In this document: positions 50,768 through 59,356 of the stretch, one piece after another
Layout of the letters: each line of letters begins with the position of its first letter
Position numbering within the stretch: the first letter of the stretch is position 1
DNA from: OLB16 sp964422415
GTDB taxonomy: Bacteria; Hinthialibacterota; Hinthialibacteria; OLB16
NCBI GenBank assembly: GCA_964422415.1
Contig: CAYRBI010000009.1
Location: forward strand, 1 to 64,000
Direction of reading: 5' to 3'
Length of the DNA: 64,000 bases
Program-made: the position numbers and the translations under genes
The notes under the pieces: generated by a model
The model's database searches: none
Told to the model about the DNA's origin: nothing
What the model saw: the letters and a program-made list of their open reading frames with translations, nothing else

Positions 50768-52333
50768 ATGACTGAAGCCTTTTCTATCCCCCAGTTGGAC
50801 ACCGCCGCTACCGCCGCGCTCCCACTGATTAACGCTCACCTGAGCCGTTCCGAACAGGCCATGGTGATTAACCGTCTGCTGGTGATTCACCAACTGAGCC
50901 TCACCCTGCAAACCCAGCTGGATCAGGAACGCCTGCTGAGGATCATGCTCTCAGGCATCACAGCGGGCGAGGCGCTTGGTTTCAACCGAGCCCTGGTGTT
51001 CCTGCTGGATGACTCCCGTCAATATCTCGAGGGAGTTTTAGGGGTGGGGCCCATTAATGAGGAGGAATGCCGGCATGTTTGGCAGACCATCGCTGAGCGT
51101 GGCCTGACCCTGTCTGATTTCATCAATGAGTTTGGCCAGCTCAAGCGGTATCAAACAGCGGGTTTGAATATTGAAACTCACTCCATCCGCTGGAAAATCC
51201 ACGAGATGGATGACATCTTCTCGCGGACATTGGATGAGAAGGTCTGTTTCCATATCGCGCCTGATCACTATTTGGATAAGATCCCCCCCCCATTAGCCGG
51301 CCTACTGGAGGTTCAGGAATTAGTTGTCGCCCCCCTGGTGGTGACAGGGAACGCCCTCGGATTGGTGGTGGCGGACAACAAGTTTTCTGGCCGTCCGATC
51401 ACCCAGGAAAGCATCCAGCTCCTTTCTATTGTCGCCAATCAGACCGCCGCCGCGCTGATGCACATCCGGCTTATCAATGAGCTCGAACGTCTGCAGGATC
51501 AACTCGAAGAAAAGGTCCGCGAAGCGGTAGCCGAGAAAGAACGTGCTCAGGAGGAGATGATCCGCCGGGCCAAACTCGCCACGGTTGGTGAGATGGCGGT
51601 CACTGTAGCCCATGAGATCCGCAATCCCTTGACCGCTGTCCGTGGTTTCGCCCAGAGGTTGCATCGGAAATATGAGGACCCGGCGCGGGTTCATTCCTAC
51701 GCCGAGATCATCATCCAGGAGGTGGACCGTCTGAACTCGGTCCTCGGAGATGTGTTGGATTTCGCGCGTAATGTGGATACACGGATCAAACCGGTCAACT
51801 TGAATGACATGGTAACACGGACCATCACCCTGCTGGAGGAACGGCTCGGGAAGGCTCAGGTCCTTTGTGAGTCAGACCTCGATCCGGAGATCCCCACCTC
51901 CTACTTTGATGAGACCCAGCTTTCCCAGGTTCTCATCAACCTGATGAAGAATGGCGCTCAGGCGATGAAGGAGGGGGGAGTCCTGCTGATTCGTACAGCG
52001 GTTTCTGGAGATCGTCTCATCCTGGAGGTGACCGATACGGGGCAGGGAATCGATGAAAAGCACCTGAAACGGATCTTCGAGCCCTTCTTTACCACGAAAA
52101 CTAAAGGCACCGGCTTGGGGCTTTCTCTCGCCAAGCGGGTGGTCGAGGAGCATGGCGGTGTCATCCGGGTACAGACAGAGGTTGGCAAAGGCACCACCTT
52201 CCGTATTATCCTTCCCCAAAGGCTGGAACCGCCCAAGGTGTCGGAAATGATCACCTCCCTGGACCGGGCCAAGCCGTTAATGGATCCCGAGGATCCCTTG
52301 ACCTCCTCGGGGGGACGTGTGATTTCAGTCTGA
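50768..52333 (+). CDS. GAF-domain sensor histidine kinase
   Basis: A 521-residue soluble kinase. A GAF-like sensor (about 35-235), a coiled coil (about 236-268) and a HisKA domain with His282 in AHEIRNPLTAVRGFAQR, followed by the HATPase with NLMKNGAQAM, DTGQGI and GTGLGL. There is no membrane segment, so it senses an internal signal. The 40-residue tail after the ATPase is not conserved-looking. Its partner is the receiver protein 15 bases downstream. Confidence 0.93.
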   Translation: MTEAFSIPQLDTAATAALPLINAHLSRSEQAMVINRLLVIHQLSLTLQTQLDQERLLRIMLSGITAGEALGFNRALVFLLDDSRQYLEGVLGVGPINEEECRHVWQTIAERGLTLSDFINEFGQLKRYQTAGLNIETHSIRWKIHEMDDIFSRTLDEKVCFHIAPDHYLDKIPPPLAGLLEVQELVVAPLVVTGNALGLVVADNKFSGRPITQESIQLLSIVANQTAAALMHIRLINELERLQDQLEEKVREAVAEKERAQEEMIRRAKLATVGEMAVTVAHEIRNPLTAVRGFAQRLHRKYEDPARVHSYAEIIIQEVDRLNSVLGDVLDFARNVDTRIKPVNLNDMVTRTITLLEERLGKAQVLCESDLDPEIPTSYFDETQLSQVLINLMKNGAQAMKEGGVLLIRTAVSGDRLILEVTDTGQGIDEKHLKRIFEPFFTTKTKGTGLGLSLAKRVVEEHGGVIRVQTEVGKGTTFRIILPQRLEPPKVSEMITSLDRAKPLMDPEDPLTSSGGRVISV

Positions 52334-52347
52334 CGGAGGTTTTTACA

Positions 52348-52707
52348 ATGGCTAAAATTCTTGTCGTCGATGACGAGCCCAACATCCGCCGCCTTTTCCG
52401 CGACGAACTGGAGGAGGAAGGCTACTTCATCGAACAGGCGGGCGATGGCGCGGAAGCCCTCGCCGCCGTGGATAAGATGGATTTCGATCTGGTGATCCTC
52501 GATCTGCGGATGCCCGAGGTGAATGGTTTGGAATTTCTGGAAAGGGTTCGCAAATCCCGTCCGCAACTCCCGGTGATTGTCTGTACCGCAGTGCGTGGGA
52601 TGGAATCGGATTATGACATTTGGGCTAGCCAAGTTACCGCTATCCTGAATAAACCAGTCGATCTCGAGGTCCTAAAAGGAGAGGTCCGGAAGGCCCTTTC
52701 GGAGTGA
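52348..52707 (+). CDS. single-domain response regulator
   Basis: A 119-residue CheY-like receiver: Asp8 and Asp9 in VVDDE, phospho-acceptor Asp52 in LVILDLRMP, Thr80 and Lys102 in NKPVDL. No output domain is present, so it must act by protein contact. GGAGG is eight bases before the ATG. It follows the kinase by 15 bases. Confidence 0.95.
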   Translation: MAKILVVDDEPNIRRLFRDELEEEGYFIEQAGDGAEALAAVDKMDFDLVILDLRMPEVNGLEFLERVRKSRPQLPVIVCTAVRGMESDYDIWASQVTAILNKPVDLEVLKGEVRKALSE

Positions 52708-52764
52708 TGGGTTCCGGTCGAATCTATTCTTATCTTAGTTCAATTATTGAGGAGTGAGCTCTGT

Positions 52765-54555
52765 ATGCGTGACTGTTGGTCCATCATCGTATTAACAACC
52801 CTGTTTATTGCCGGTATTTCTCCCGCCAATAGCCAAGAGGCCTTTCCAGAACAGATGCCCGCCATTGCGATTACCCCCCTGGAGCGGGCGGTTCCCAAGT
52901 CCCTGGATCTCGAGGGGGCGGTCGCCAAGAGCCCCGAGGTGGCTTTACCGGTCTTGTCCACCACTGAATCCGCGGATCTGTTCACGGATTACGCTCCGCT
53001 CCCTGGCGGTAGTAAGGTCAAGATTGGAGTTGACCGGGATGTCAACGCAGAGGGCCCCTCAACCGCGAAATCTGCTCTGGGCACCACGACCCATCTCAAA
53101 GATGGAACAGTCCTGTGGACCCTGCGGATCCTTTCAAAGGGAGCCAAGGGCATCCGTCTGCATCTGCTCGGTTGCGACCTTGGAGATGCAGCTGAACTGG
53201 TGGTTTACAATGCGGAATCACCCGCTGAGGCGGTGGGTCCCATCACAGGTCTGGGGCCCAATGGCAATGGTGAGTTCTACACCCCCACCGTGTTCGCCGA
53301 GGAGGTGGTGCTGGAGTATTCCGCTCCCGGCTTGCCGGATACTGTCCCCTTCCAGATTGTGGGGATCAACCATCTTGCCACGGATGGGGAAGTGAACAAA
53401 GAAGATAAAGAACTCAGCTGCCACAACGATATCACCTGTTATTCTGGCTATGCATACCGGTCCGCCATCGGGCGTCTGTATTTTGTGGAGGGGAGTGCCG
53501 GTTATGTGTGTTCGGGAAGCTTGCTGGTGGATAAAGACTACAACACATACAAACCCTACTTCCTGACCGCCAATCACTGTATTGCCACGGAGGCGGTCGC
53601 CGATACCCTCGAGGTCTATTGGAATTATGACACCAGTTCCTGCAATGGTTCCGCGCCCAGTCTTTCTTCGCTCTCCCGGAGTAACGGTTCCGCTGTTCTT
53701 TCAACCAAAGATATGGATAGCTATTCTGATTTCACCCTGCTCTTATTAGATCAAGATCCCCCTACGGGGACCTATTTCCTGGGGTGGAATGCCTCGAATT
53801 CTCTGATTGGATACTCCATTCATGGTATTCACCATCCCGAGGGGTCTTATAAGCGGATCTCCTTCGGTACCATCAGCCAAGACCTCGATTTCACCAATAT
53901 CAATGAAAATAACTACTGGGTCACCAGGTGGTCCTCGGGAGTGACCGAGGGAGGAAGCTCCGGAAGCCCATTGATTCTCTCAAGTGGTGATTATTCGGGA
54001 CAGGTCGTCGGTCAATTAACTGGTGGAAGCACTGAATACCCCTGTAATAATCCCAGTGCCCGGGATGTCTATGGCCGTTTCTCCAAGACCTATCCCTATA
54101 TCTCGGGATACATTGATGTCACGGTGGGAACATACACCATGACGCCAACCCGTACGGGGACACGGACTCCCACTTTAACCGCCACCCGGACCGCTACTCC
54201 CTCCCCCAGCTTCACCCGTACCGCCACTCCTACTCCTTCGCCCACTGCCTCCCCCACCCCCACCCGGACTTTTACGGGAACCAGAACATCGACCTTGATC
54301 GCGACCGCCACGCCAACACCCTCTGGGACCCAGAACACCACTGAGACCGCTACATCCACTGCCACATGGAGTGCCACTTCCACCCCGACAGATACTGAAT
54401 CAGCTACTCCCACTCGAACACCTACCAGCGAATCCACTCCCAGCCCGACCGGGACCACAACCTCCTCGGTAGGTGATCAGATCTTCCTTTACTCACTCAA
54501 CTGGGAGAATCCAGATGGACCTTTAGGACTCATCGATCTCCTTGACACCTTGTGA
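52765..54555 (+). CDS. secreted trypsin-like serine protease with TP-rich tail
   Basis: A 596-residue protein with a signal peptide (about 24 residues, ending PANSQ) and a chymotrypsin-fold domain of the lysyl-endopeptidase type. The triad is His271 (FLTANHCIA), Asp322 (YSDFTLLLLD) and Ser399 (GGSSGSPLI). About 120 residues of T/P/S-rich repeats follow (about 465-565), then a short end, DQIFLYSLNWENPDGPLGLI, which may be a truncated or degenerate anchoring domain. GAGGAG is ten bases before the ATG at 52765. Pairs of Cys suggest disulfides, consistent with export. Confidence 0.88.
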   Translation: MRDCWSIIVLTTLFIAGISPANSQEAFPEQMPAIAITPLERAVPKSLDLEGAVAKSPEVALPVLSTTESADLFTDYAPLPGGSKVKIGVDRDVNAEGPSTAKSALGTTTHLKDGTVLWTLRILSKGAKGIRLHLLGCDLGDAAELVVYNAESPAEAVGPITGLGPNGNGEFYTPTVFAEEVVLEYSAPGLPDTVPFQIVGINHLATDGEVNKEDKELSCHNDITCYSGYAYRSAIGRLYFVEGSAGYVCSGSLLVDKDYNTYKPYFLTANHCIATEAVADTLEVYWNYDTSSCNGSAPSLSSLSRSNGSAVLSTKDMDSYSDFTLLLLDQDPPTGTYFLGWNASNSLIGYSIHGIHHPEGSYKRISFGTISQDLDFTNINENNYWVTRWSSGVTEGGSSGSPLILSSGDYSGQVVGQLTGGSTEYPCNNPSARDVYGRFSKTYPYISGYIDVTVGTYTMTPTRTGTRTPTLTATRTATPSPSFTRTATPTPSPTASPTPTRTFTGTRTSTLIATATPTPSGTQNTTETATSTATWSATSTPTDTESATPTRTPTSESTPSPTGTTTSSVGDQIFLYSLNWENPDGPLGLIDLLDTL

Positions 54556-54565
54556 AGGCACGGAC

Positions 54566-55750
54566 ATGAAGAATGCCGATTGGTTCGGTTTTGTGCTCGT
54601 AGGAATCGGTGTGTTTGTTTCTGGCATACCCCCTCAAGCGGCCTTGGGTGAAGCTCTGGTGGAGATACATATCGCCATCAACGACCCCCTTATCTGCTTG
54701 TCGCCCTACACGTGGAAATTGTCTGGCGAGGGAGTGGATGTTCGAGCCGAGGCCATGATGCCTGGCGCGTATTTTAGAGCGGTTTTCATAAACTCCGCGA
54801 CGATTGGTGTGGTGATTGACGGTACGGCCAATCGCGATTGCCCACCGGAGGCGATGCCGGTGGTTGATTATTCGATCGACGGAGGCCAGTTTCAATCTGT
54901 CCAACTGAAGAATCACAGCAAGGTCGAAACGCTTCAGCTGGCCAATGACTTAGCTCCCGGGACACAACACCGCGTCGAGTTCTATTTTCGTTCAGCACAT
55001 TTGGGACCTGATCGTTGGGGATCGCCAGCCGTGCATCTGCGTCTCGCGGGCCTTGCCTTGGCCCCGGATGGATTGCTATTGGCGTGCCCAGTCCGAACCA
55101 AACGGGCGCTCGGTTTCGGCGACTCGATCACTGAAGGGGTTTGCTCCGAGGGAGCATGTCCTTACTACTCGAATCTGATGATGAACAATGCCCGGGTCAC
55201 ATGGTTACCGCTGGTGTGCAATGTGTTGGGCTGTGAATATGGTCAACTGGGTTCAGGGGGACAAGGGGTGTTGAAGCCTATGTCTTTGCCCCCACTCCCT
55301 CAAAGCTGGGATCATTACGATGCCACGACTTCACGACTGACCGATGGGCTGCTCTTGCCGGAGCCAGATTATATCTTGTGTTGTATGGGCACCAACGACT
55401 TTCAGGGAGATGGTCTCAATCGCACGCAGATGGACATTACGGCCGCATACACGGATTGGCTCGTGTCGGTGCGAAAAGCTTGTCCGAAGGCGAGGGTGTT
55501 TTGTATCACACCGCCTATCGGCTGGCACACGAAGGAAGTGGCCGCGGCCGTGGCCGCGCGCAACAACGTGGGCGATGCGAGGGTGTACCTGGTGGACACA
55601 ACGCCCCTGCAGGGTGGTTTTGGGGACAAAAATGTTGCTACGCAGTATGCCCCAGATGGTTGCCACCCGACGGTCTACGGCAATGCGATGCTTGGCGCTT
55701 TGATCTCCTCCGAGGTCCAGAAAGTCCTGAGCCGCGAAGGGGAAAAGTAG
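54566..55750 (+). CDS. SGNH/GDSL-family hydrolase, exported
   Basis: A 394-residue protein with a signal peptide (about 27 residues), a beta-sandwich part (about 28-170) and a catalytic SGNH domain: Ser187 in GFGDSITEG, the GTND block and DGCHPT as the Asp-x-x-His end. This is the layout of carbohydrate esterases such as the CE2/CE3-like deacetylases. AAGG lies near the ATG at 54566, ten bases after the protease stop; the frame opens at 54542. It may remove acetyl groups from glycans. Function is inferred from fold only. Confidence 0.85.
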   Translation: MKNADWFGFVLVGIGVFVSGIPPQAALGEALVEIHIAINDPLICLSPYTWKLSGEGVDVRAEAMMPGAYFRAVFINSATIGVVIDGTANRDCPPEAMPVVDYSIDGGQFQSVQLKNHSKVETLQLANDLAPGTQHRVEFYFRSAHLGPDRWGSPAVHLRLAGLALAPDGLLLACPVRTKRALGFGDSITEGVCSEGACPYYSNLMMNNARVTWLPLVCNVLGCEYGQLGSGGQGVLKPMSLPPLPQSWDHYDATTSRLTDGLLLPEPDYILCCMGTNDFQGDGLNRTQMDITAAYTDWLVSVRKACPKARVFCITPPIGWHTKEVAAAVAARNNVGDARVYLVDTTPLQGGFGDKNVATQYAPDGCHPTVYGNAMLGALISSEVQKVLSREGEK

Positions 55751-55788
55751 CAGAAACCGGCCAGATTACTTCGAGGTTATTCACATAT

Positions 55789-55819
55789 CGCTGGAACGAG
55801 ATTCCTTTTCCGTTCCAGT
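55789..55819. repeat. half-copy of the nested palindromic element
   Basis: CTGGAAC (55791-55797) and GTTCCAG (55812-55818) form a stem, and the loop shares CGAGA-TCCTTTT with the element at 32486-32581. It lies 38 bases after the SGNH-hydrolase stop and may end that transcript. Confidence 0.6.
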
Positions 55820-56196
55820 GGGCGGAATATAACACCGCATGACTATTCGATTTATAAGCGGTTGAATTTTTTTTCCGATTTAGTGGTCATTCCCGAAGGT
55901 CAGAGATATACTTCTGCATGGTGGGGGTAGAGACACATATCCCTTTCTTACCGTTCTATTATCATACGATCATCTCTCCCCCACCCACACCTTCCTTTGT
56001 CCTCCCGCTTAAATTGATTCCAGAGCACATGACCTGATAAGCCATGCTTAGCCAGGCAAAAGCTGGCGTTTCCCTGGATTTCATTGGTGATCTCACCCCG
56101 TCTTGTAAAAACCTGAGACACTCACTAGTCTTGCGTGTGTTGAATCATCTGGTATGAATCATGTTTTTTCTTATGTTAAGTTGGCTCAAATGAATT

Positions 56197-56256
56197 AGCC
56201 GGGCTTCGCGGGGGTAATAAGCGGGGTTGAATCCGGAGAATCCGGTATGCCCGGCT
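56197..56256 (+). promoter_or_regulatory. possible structured leader upstream of queA
   Basis: AGCCGGGC (56197-56204) and GCCCGGCT (56249-56256) form a perfect eight-base closing stem. Inside, CCGGA/TCCGG (56233-56245) forms a tight hairpin with a GAA loop. The GCGGGG...GGGGTTGAAT stretch recalls, weakly, part of the c-di-AMP riboswitch, but the rest of that consensus is not recognisable. It is 43 bases before the queA ATG. Function is uncertain. Confidence 0.35.
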
Positions 56257-56298
56257 GGAAACGCTTGTTGCTCCCCGAACGTCTACCCCCTTTCTCCC

Positions 56299-57347
56299 AT
56301 GTTGGTTTCCAATTTCGAATATTATCTCCCAAGTGAACTTATTGCGGACCGTCCTCTTCCCCAACGCCCAGATTCACGTCTCATGGTGGTATCGCGTGCG
56401 GCGGGGACGATTGAACACCATGTGTTCAGGGACCTGCCTCACATACTTGCACCGAATGACCTCCTGGTTCTTAACCGCTCGAAGGTGATCCCCGCTCGCT
56501 TGAATGGAATAAAACGGCGCGGCGGCGCCCGGATCGAGATCCTTCTTCTCGAACAACGTGGACCGTTGGTTTGGGAGGCTCTCGCGCAACGTGCTATCCG
56601 CCTTGCGGTGGGGACTGTGGTGGAGTTCTCCGGAGAGAACTCCTGCCAGGTGCTTGAGGTACTCGGAGAGGGGCGCTTTGTTTTCCGCTTCTCACTGGCC
56701 TCGGATTGGGAGGTCTTTCTAGAGGAATATGGCACCGTCCCGCTCCCACCCTATATCTTGCGGAAGCGTGAAGATCTTTCCGAGGAGGAGCGCCACGATC
56801 TCGATGAACTGGACCGTGAGCGTTACCAGACCACCTATGCCAGCCAGCCTGGCTCTGCGGCCGCACCCACGGCGGGCCTTCATTTTGACCGGGCCCTGCT
56901 CGATGAGTTGAAACAAAAAGGTATTGATCTACGGCCGGTGTTGCTGCATGTCGGGATCGATACCTTCACCCCGGTCACATCTGAGCGTGTAGAGGATCAC
57001 AAGATGAAAAGCGAGTGGTGCCACTGTCCCACGGCTACAGCGGATCAGATCCGCTTACGCCTTCCGGGTGGAGCTGGCCGGGTGATCGCGGTAGGTACCA
57101 CCTCTTGCCGGACAATCGAAAGCTATGTACGCAGTGATTGGCCGGAGACTCCCATCCGCACCGGTCTTTTCCTAATACCAGGCGATCCCTTCCTGGCCAC
57201 TCAAGGCCTCTTGACCAATTTCCACCTCCCCTGCAGCACCCTGCTCATGCTCGTATCAGCCTTTATGGGTAATGACCTGAGACGCCAAGTTTATGAGACC
57301 GCTATTCGTGAGAAATACCGGTTCTACAGTTATGGCGACGCGATGTT
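56299..57347 (+). CDS. queA: tRNA preQ1 ribosyltransferase-isomerase QueA (3' end in the gap)
   Basis: QueA uses S-adenosylmethionine to convert preQ1 in tRNA to epoxyqueuosine. The 349 visible codons cover nearly the whole protein: MLVSNFEYYLPSELIADRPL at the N-terminus, PTAGLHF, VLLHVGIDTFTPV, GTTSCRTIES, TNFHLPCSTLLMLVSAF and KYRFYSYGDAM at the end. QueA proteins normally end a few residues after YGDAM, so the stop lies just inside the 100-N gap. The frame opens at 56227, but family members start here. No good Shine-Dalgarno is seen. Confidence 0.94.
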
Positions 57348-57447
57348 NNNNNNNNNNNNNNNNNNNNNNNNNNNNNNNNNNNNNNNNNNNNNNNNNNNNN
57401 NNNNNNNNNNNNNNNNNNNNNNNNNNNNNNNNNNNNNNNNNNNNNNN
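57348..57447. other. assembly gap (100 N)
   Basis: Exactly 100 Ns between the last visible queA codon and the yacG remnant. The gap hides the queA stop and the yacG start. Confidence 0.99.
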
Positions 57448-57585
57448 GAACGGTGGCTGCCATTCTGCTCGCTACGATGTAAACAAGTGGATTTGGGCAA
57501 ATGGCTATTGGGTGAATACGATGTCTCCCGTCCGCTTGAACCTGAGGACACCGCTGATATAACCCAACAGGACCAGAATGACTGA
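57448..57585 (+). CDS. yacG: zinc protein YacG (DNA gyrase inhibitor family), 5' end missing
   Basis: The 45 codons after the gap read RWLPFCSLRCKQVDLGKWLL, GEYDVSRPLEPED and an acidic tail, matching the C-terminal half of YacG, with two of the four zinc-binding Cys (CSLRC). The N-terminal CPxC half would lie in the gap. An apparent open frame running from queA through the Ns into this segment is an artefact. YacG binds GyrB in E. coli. The end overlaps the lnt start by eight bases (ATGACTGA). Confidence 0.8.
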   Translation, partial: ERWLPFCSLRCKQVDLGKWLLGEYDVSRPLEPEDTADITQQDQND

Positions 57586-59299
57586 AGAGACCGCATTACC
57601 CACGAGTACGCGGACAGAAGATCCAGTGGATCTTGACCAATCCAGGATTCTCTCTCCTCCATCCGGTCTGCGTGCAAGACCCCTGAGCCATTTCCTGGTC
57701 GCGGTATGTGCGGGGCTTCTGCTTGGTTGTGTATTTCTTGATCCTTTCTTTGCCCCCACTGTCTGGGTAGCGTTGGTTCCCTTGATTTTACTTATCCGTG
57801 ACCGTGATACCTCCGGCAACTTCCTTATGGGCTGGCTGGTGGGATTTATCTGGTTTTTTATCTCCTGCCACTGGCTCAGGCATGTGACCTGGGCTGGCTG
57901 GGGGTGCCTGGCTCTAGTGGAGGGGATCTGGCTGGGATTGTGGATGATCCTGGCGGGGTGCTTTCATCTTCGCTGGCGTCTGTTGTTGTTCCCCATGCTG
58001 TGGGTATGCATGGAGATGCTGCGTTCAAAGGGGGATGTAGGCTTCTCCTGGAATCTCCTTGGCCATATGGCCGATCCGCTGGTCATTCTGGCACAGGGAT
58101 GGGGAGTCTATGGCCTTTCCTTCCTGGTGGCCGCCTCGAGCGCTCTCTTGGCTGGGGTGGTTCTGATCTTTTCTGGAAAGATGACTTGGCGGCGGATGCC
58201 AGAGGGAGCGGGATTCTTCCTTCTGCTTCCTTTGATCTGGCTGGGAATTGCCTGGCATGAGGTTGCGCCAGTGCCGCTCCCCGATAGCCGTATCGATATC
58301 GGCTTGGTTCAGGGGAGCTTCCCACAATCACTTAAGTGGTCTGTTCCGGTTGACCAGGCGGTGAATCGTTATATCGAGGATACAAAAAGTCTGGTGGCGC
58401 GTAACCGCGCCGACCTGATTCTGTGGCCTGAGGTGGCGTTACCCGTAGTGCTCTCGGAGGAACCAAGGCTGCTTGATTACCTCCTTGGTCAAGTGCGTAA
58501 ATGGAATGTCCCCCTCTTGTTTGGCGTCCTGGACCGTGATGTCCGCTTCGGATCTGCTGGGCCGCTGTATAATTCAGCCGTCTTCCTCGATCCTTGGCAG
58601 CTGCAAGACCAGCTTCCTCTCGCCACCCCTCTCCAAGTAGCTCAACTGCTACGTGGTGAGACCAGGCCACTCGAAGAAACACGGATCCTCCCCTCCGTAT
58701 TCGCATTGGAGAAGAGCGAGCCGGTGAGGATCTATGACAAAGCCCGTCTGCTTCCCTTTGGAGAGTTTGTGCCCTTCGGTTCGGTACTCACCTTTATCCA
58801 GAAGTTTGTGGAGAACCGGGGGGGGGGTGCGTTTTCTCCCGGTCAGGTGGGCGCGGTCCTGGAAACCCGGTTTGGTGAGATTGGCCCAATGATCTGTTTT
58901 GAATCAACCCATGCCGCCCTGGCTCGTCAGGCGGTGCTTGTGGGAGCGGTGGTGTTGGTGAATATGACCAATGATGCCTGGTTCCTTCAAACCGCTGCTA
59001 TGCGGCAACATGCCCTCCAGTGCCGCTTCCGTGCCATCGAGACCGGACGCGCGGTGGTGAGATCCGCCAACACTGGGATCACAGCAGTGTATCTCCCCAA
59101 TGGCGAGGTGGTTTCCCAGTTGCCTGTCTGGACTCAAACCGCGGATATCGCCGAGGTTCCCCTCTACTCACACCTCACCTTCCAGGCCCGGGTGGGGGAT
59201 TTCTTTGGCTGGTTATGCCTGGTGTGCTTTCTGTTCTCCCTGTGGCTGTCCACGGGCGGAGAATATGAGTACGAGGAGGTTGCCACCGGGGAGGAGTGA
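57578..59299 (+). CDS. lnt: apolipoprotein N-acyltransferase Lnt
   Basis: A 573-residue membrane enzyme adding the third acyl chain to lipoproteins. About six N-terminal membrane helices (about 38-228) precede a nitrilase-like domain with Glu285 (ILWPEVALP), Lys388 (IYDKARLLPFGEFVPF) and Cys440 (MICFEST), and a last helix near 545-560. An extra segment of about 40 residues (340-380) lies between strands compared with E. coli. The presence of the gene, with the lipobox proteins, supports a Gram-negative-type envelope. Confidence 0.96.
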   Translation: MTEETALPTSTRTEDPVDLDQSRILSPPSGLRARPLSHFLVAVCAGLLLGCVFLDPFFAPTVWVALVPLILLIRDRDTSGNFLMGWLVGFIWFFISCHWLRHVTWAGWGCLALVEGIWLGLWMILAGCFHLRWRLLLFPMLWVCMEMLRSKGDVGFSWNLLGHMADPLVILAQGWGVYGLSFLVAASSALLAGVVLIFSGKMTWRRMPEGAGFFLLLPLIWLGIAWHEVAPVPLPDSRIDIGLVQGSFPQSLKWSVPVDQAVNRYIEDTKSLVARNRADLILWPEVALPVVLSEEPRLLDYLLGQVRKWNVPLLFGVLDRDVRFGSAGPLYNSAVFLDPWQLQDQLPLATPLQVAQLLRGETRPLEETRILPSVFALEKSEPVRIYDKARLLPFGEFVPFGSVLTFIQKFVENRGGGAFSPGQVGAVLETRFGEIGPMICFESTHAALARQAVLVGAVVLVNMTNDAWFLQTAAMRQHALQCRFRAIETGRAVVRSANTGITAVYLPNGEVVSQLPVWTQTADIAEVPLYSHLTFQARVGDFFGWLCLVCFLFSLWLSTGGEYEYEEVATGEE

Positions 59300-59356
59300 G
59301 AAGAACCGGAAGGATTCCTGGTTAGACCGCCGGATCACTCCCTGGCGCACTCGGCA

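Larger units (their letters stand above)
55751..56298. other. gene-free stretch with palindromes
   Basis: No coding frame here has a credible start or family. It contains the half-element at 55789-55819, an inverted repeat of GGTGGGGGTAGAGA (55920-55933) with TCTCTCCCCCACC (55973-55985) around a 39-base loop, and a potential structured leader before queA (56197-56256). The rest shows no clear signal. Confidence 0.6.

Noticed and set aside
56150..56300. A defined c-di-AMP or preQ1 riboswitch
   Set aside because: Only a short segment resembles the c-di-AMP consensus and no preQ1 core is visible; kept as an undefined structured leader.
56227..57585. A single 452-codon queA spanning the Ns
   Set aside because: QueA ends at YGDAM plus a few residues and the later part is YacG; the join is an artefact of the filler Ns.
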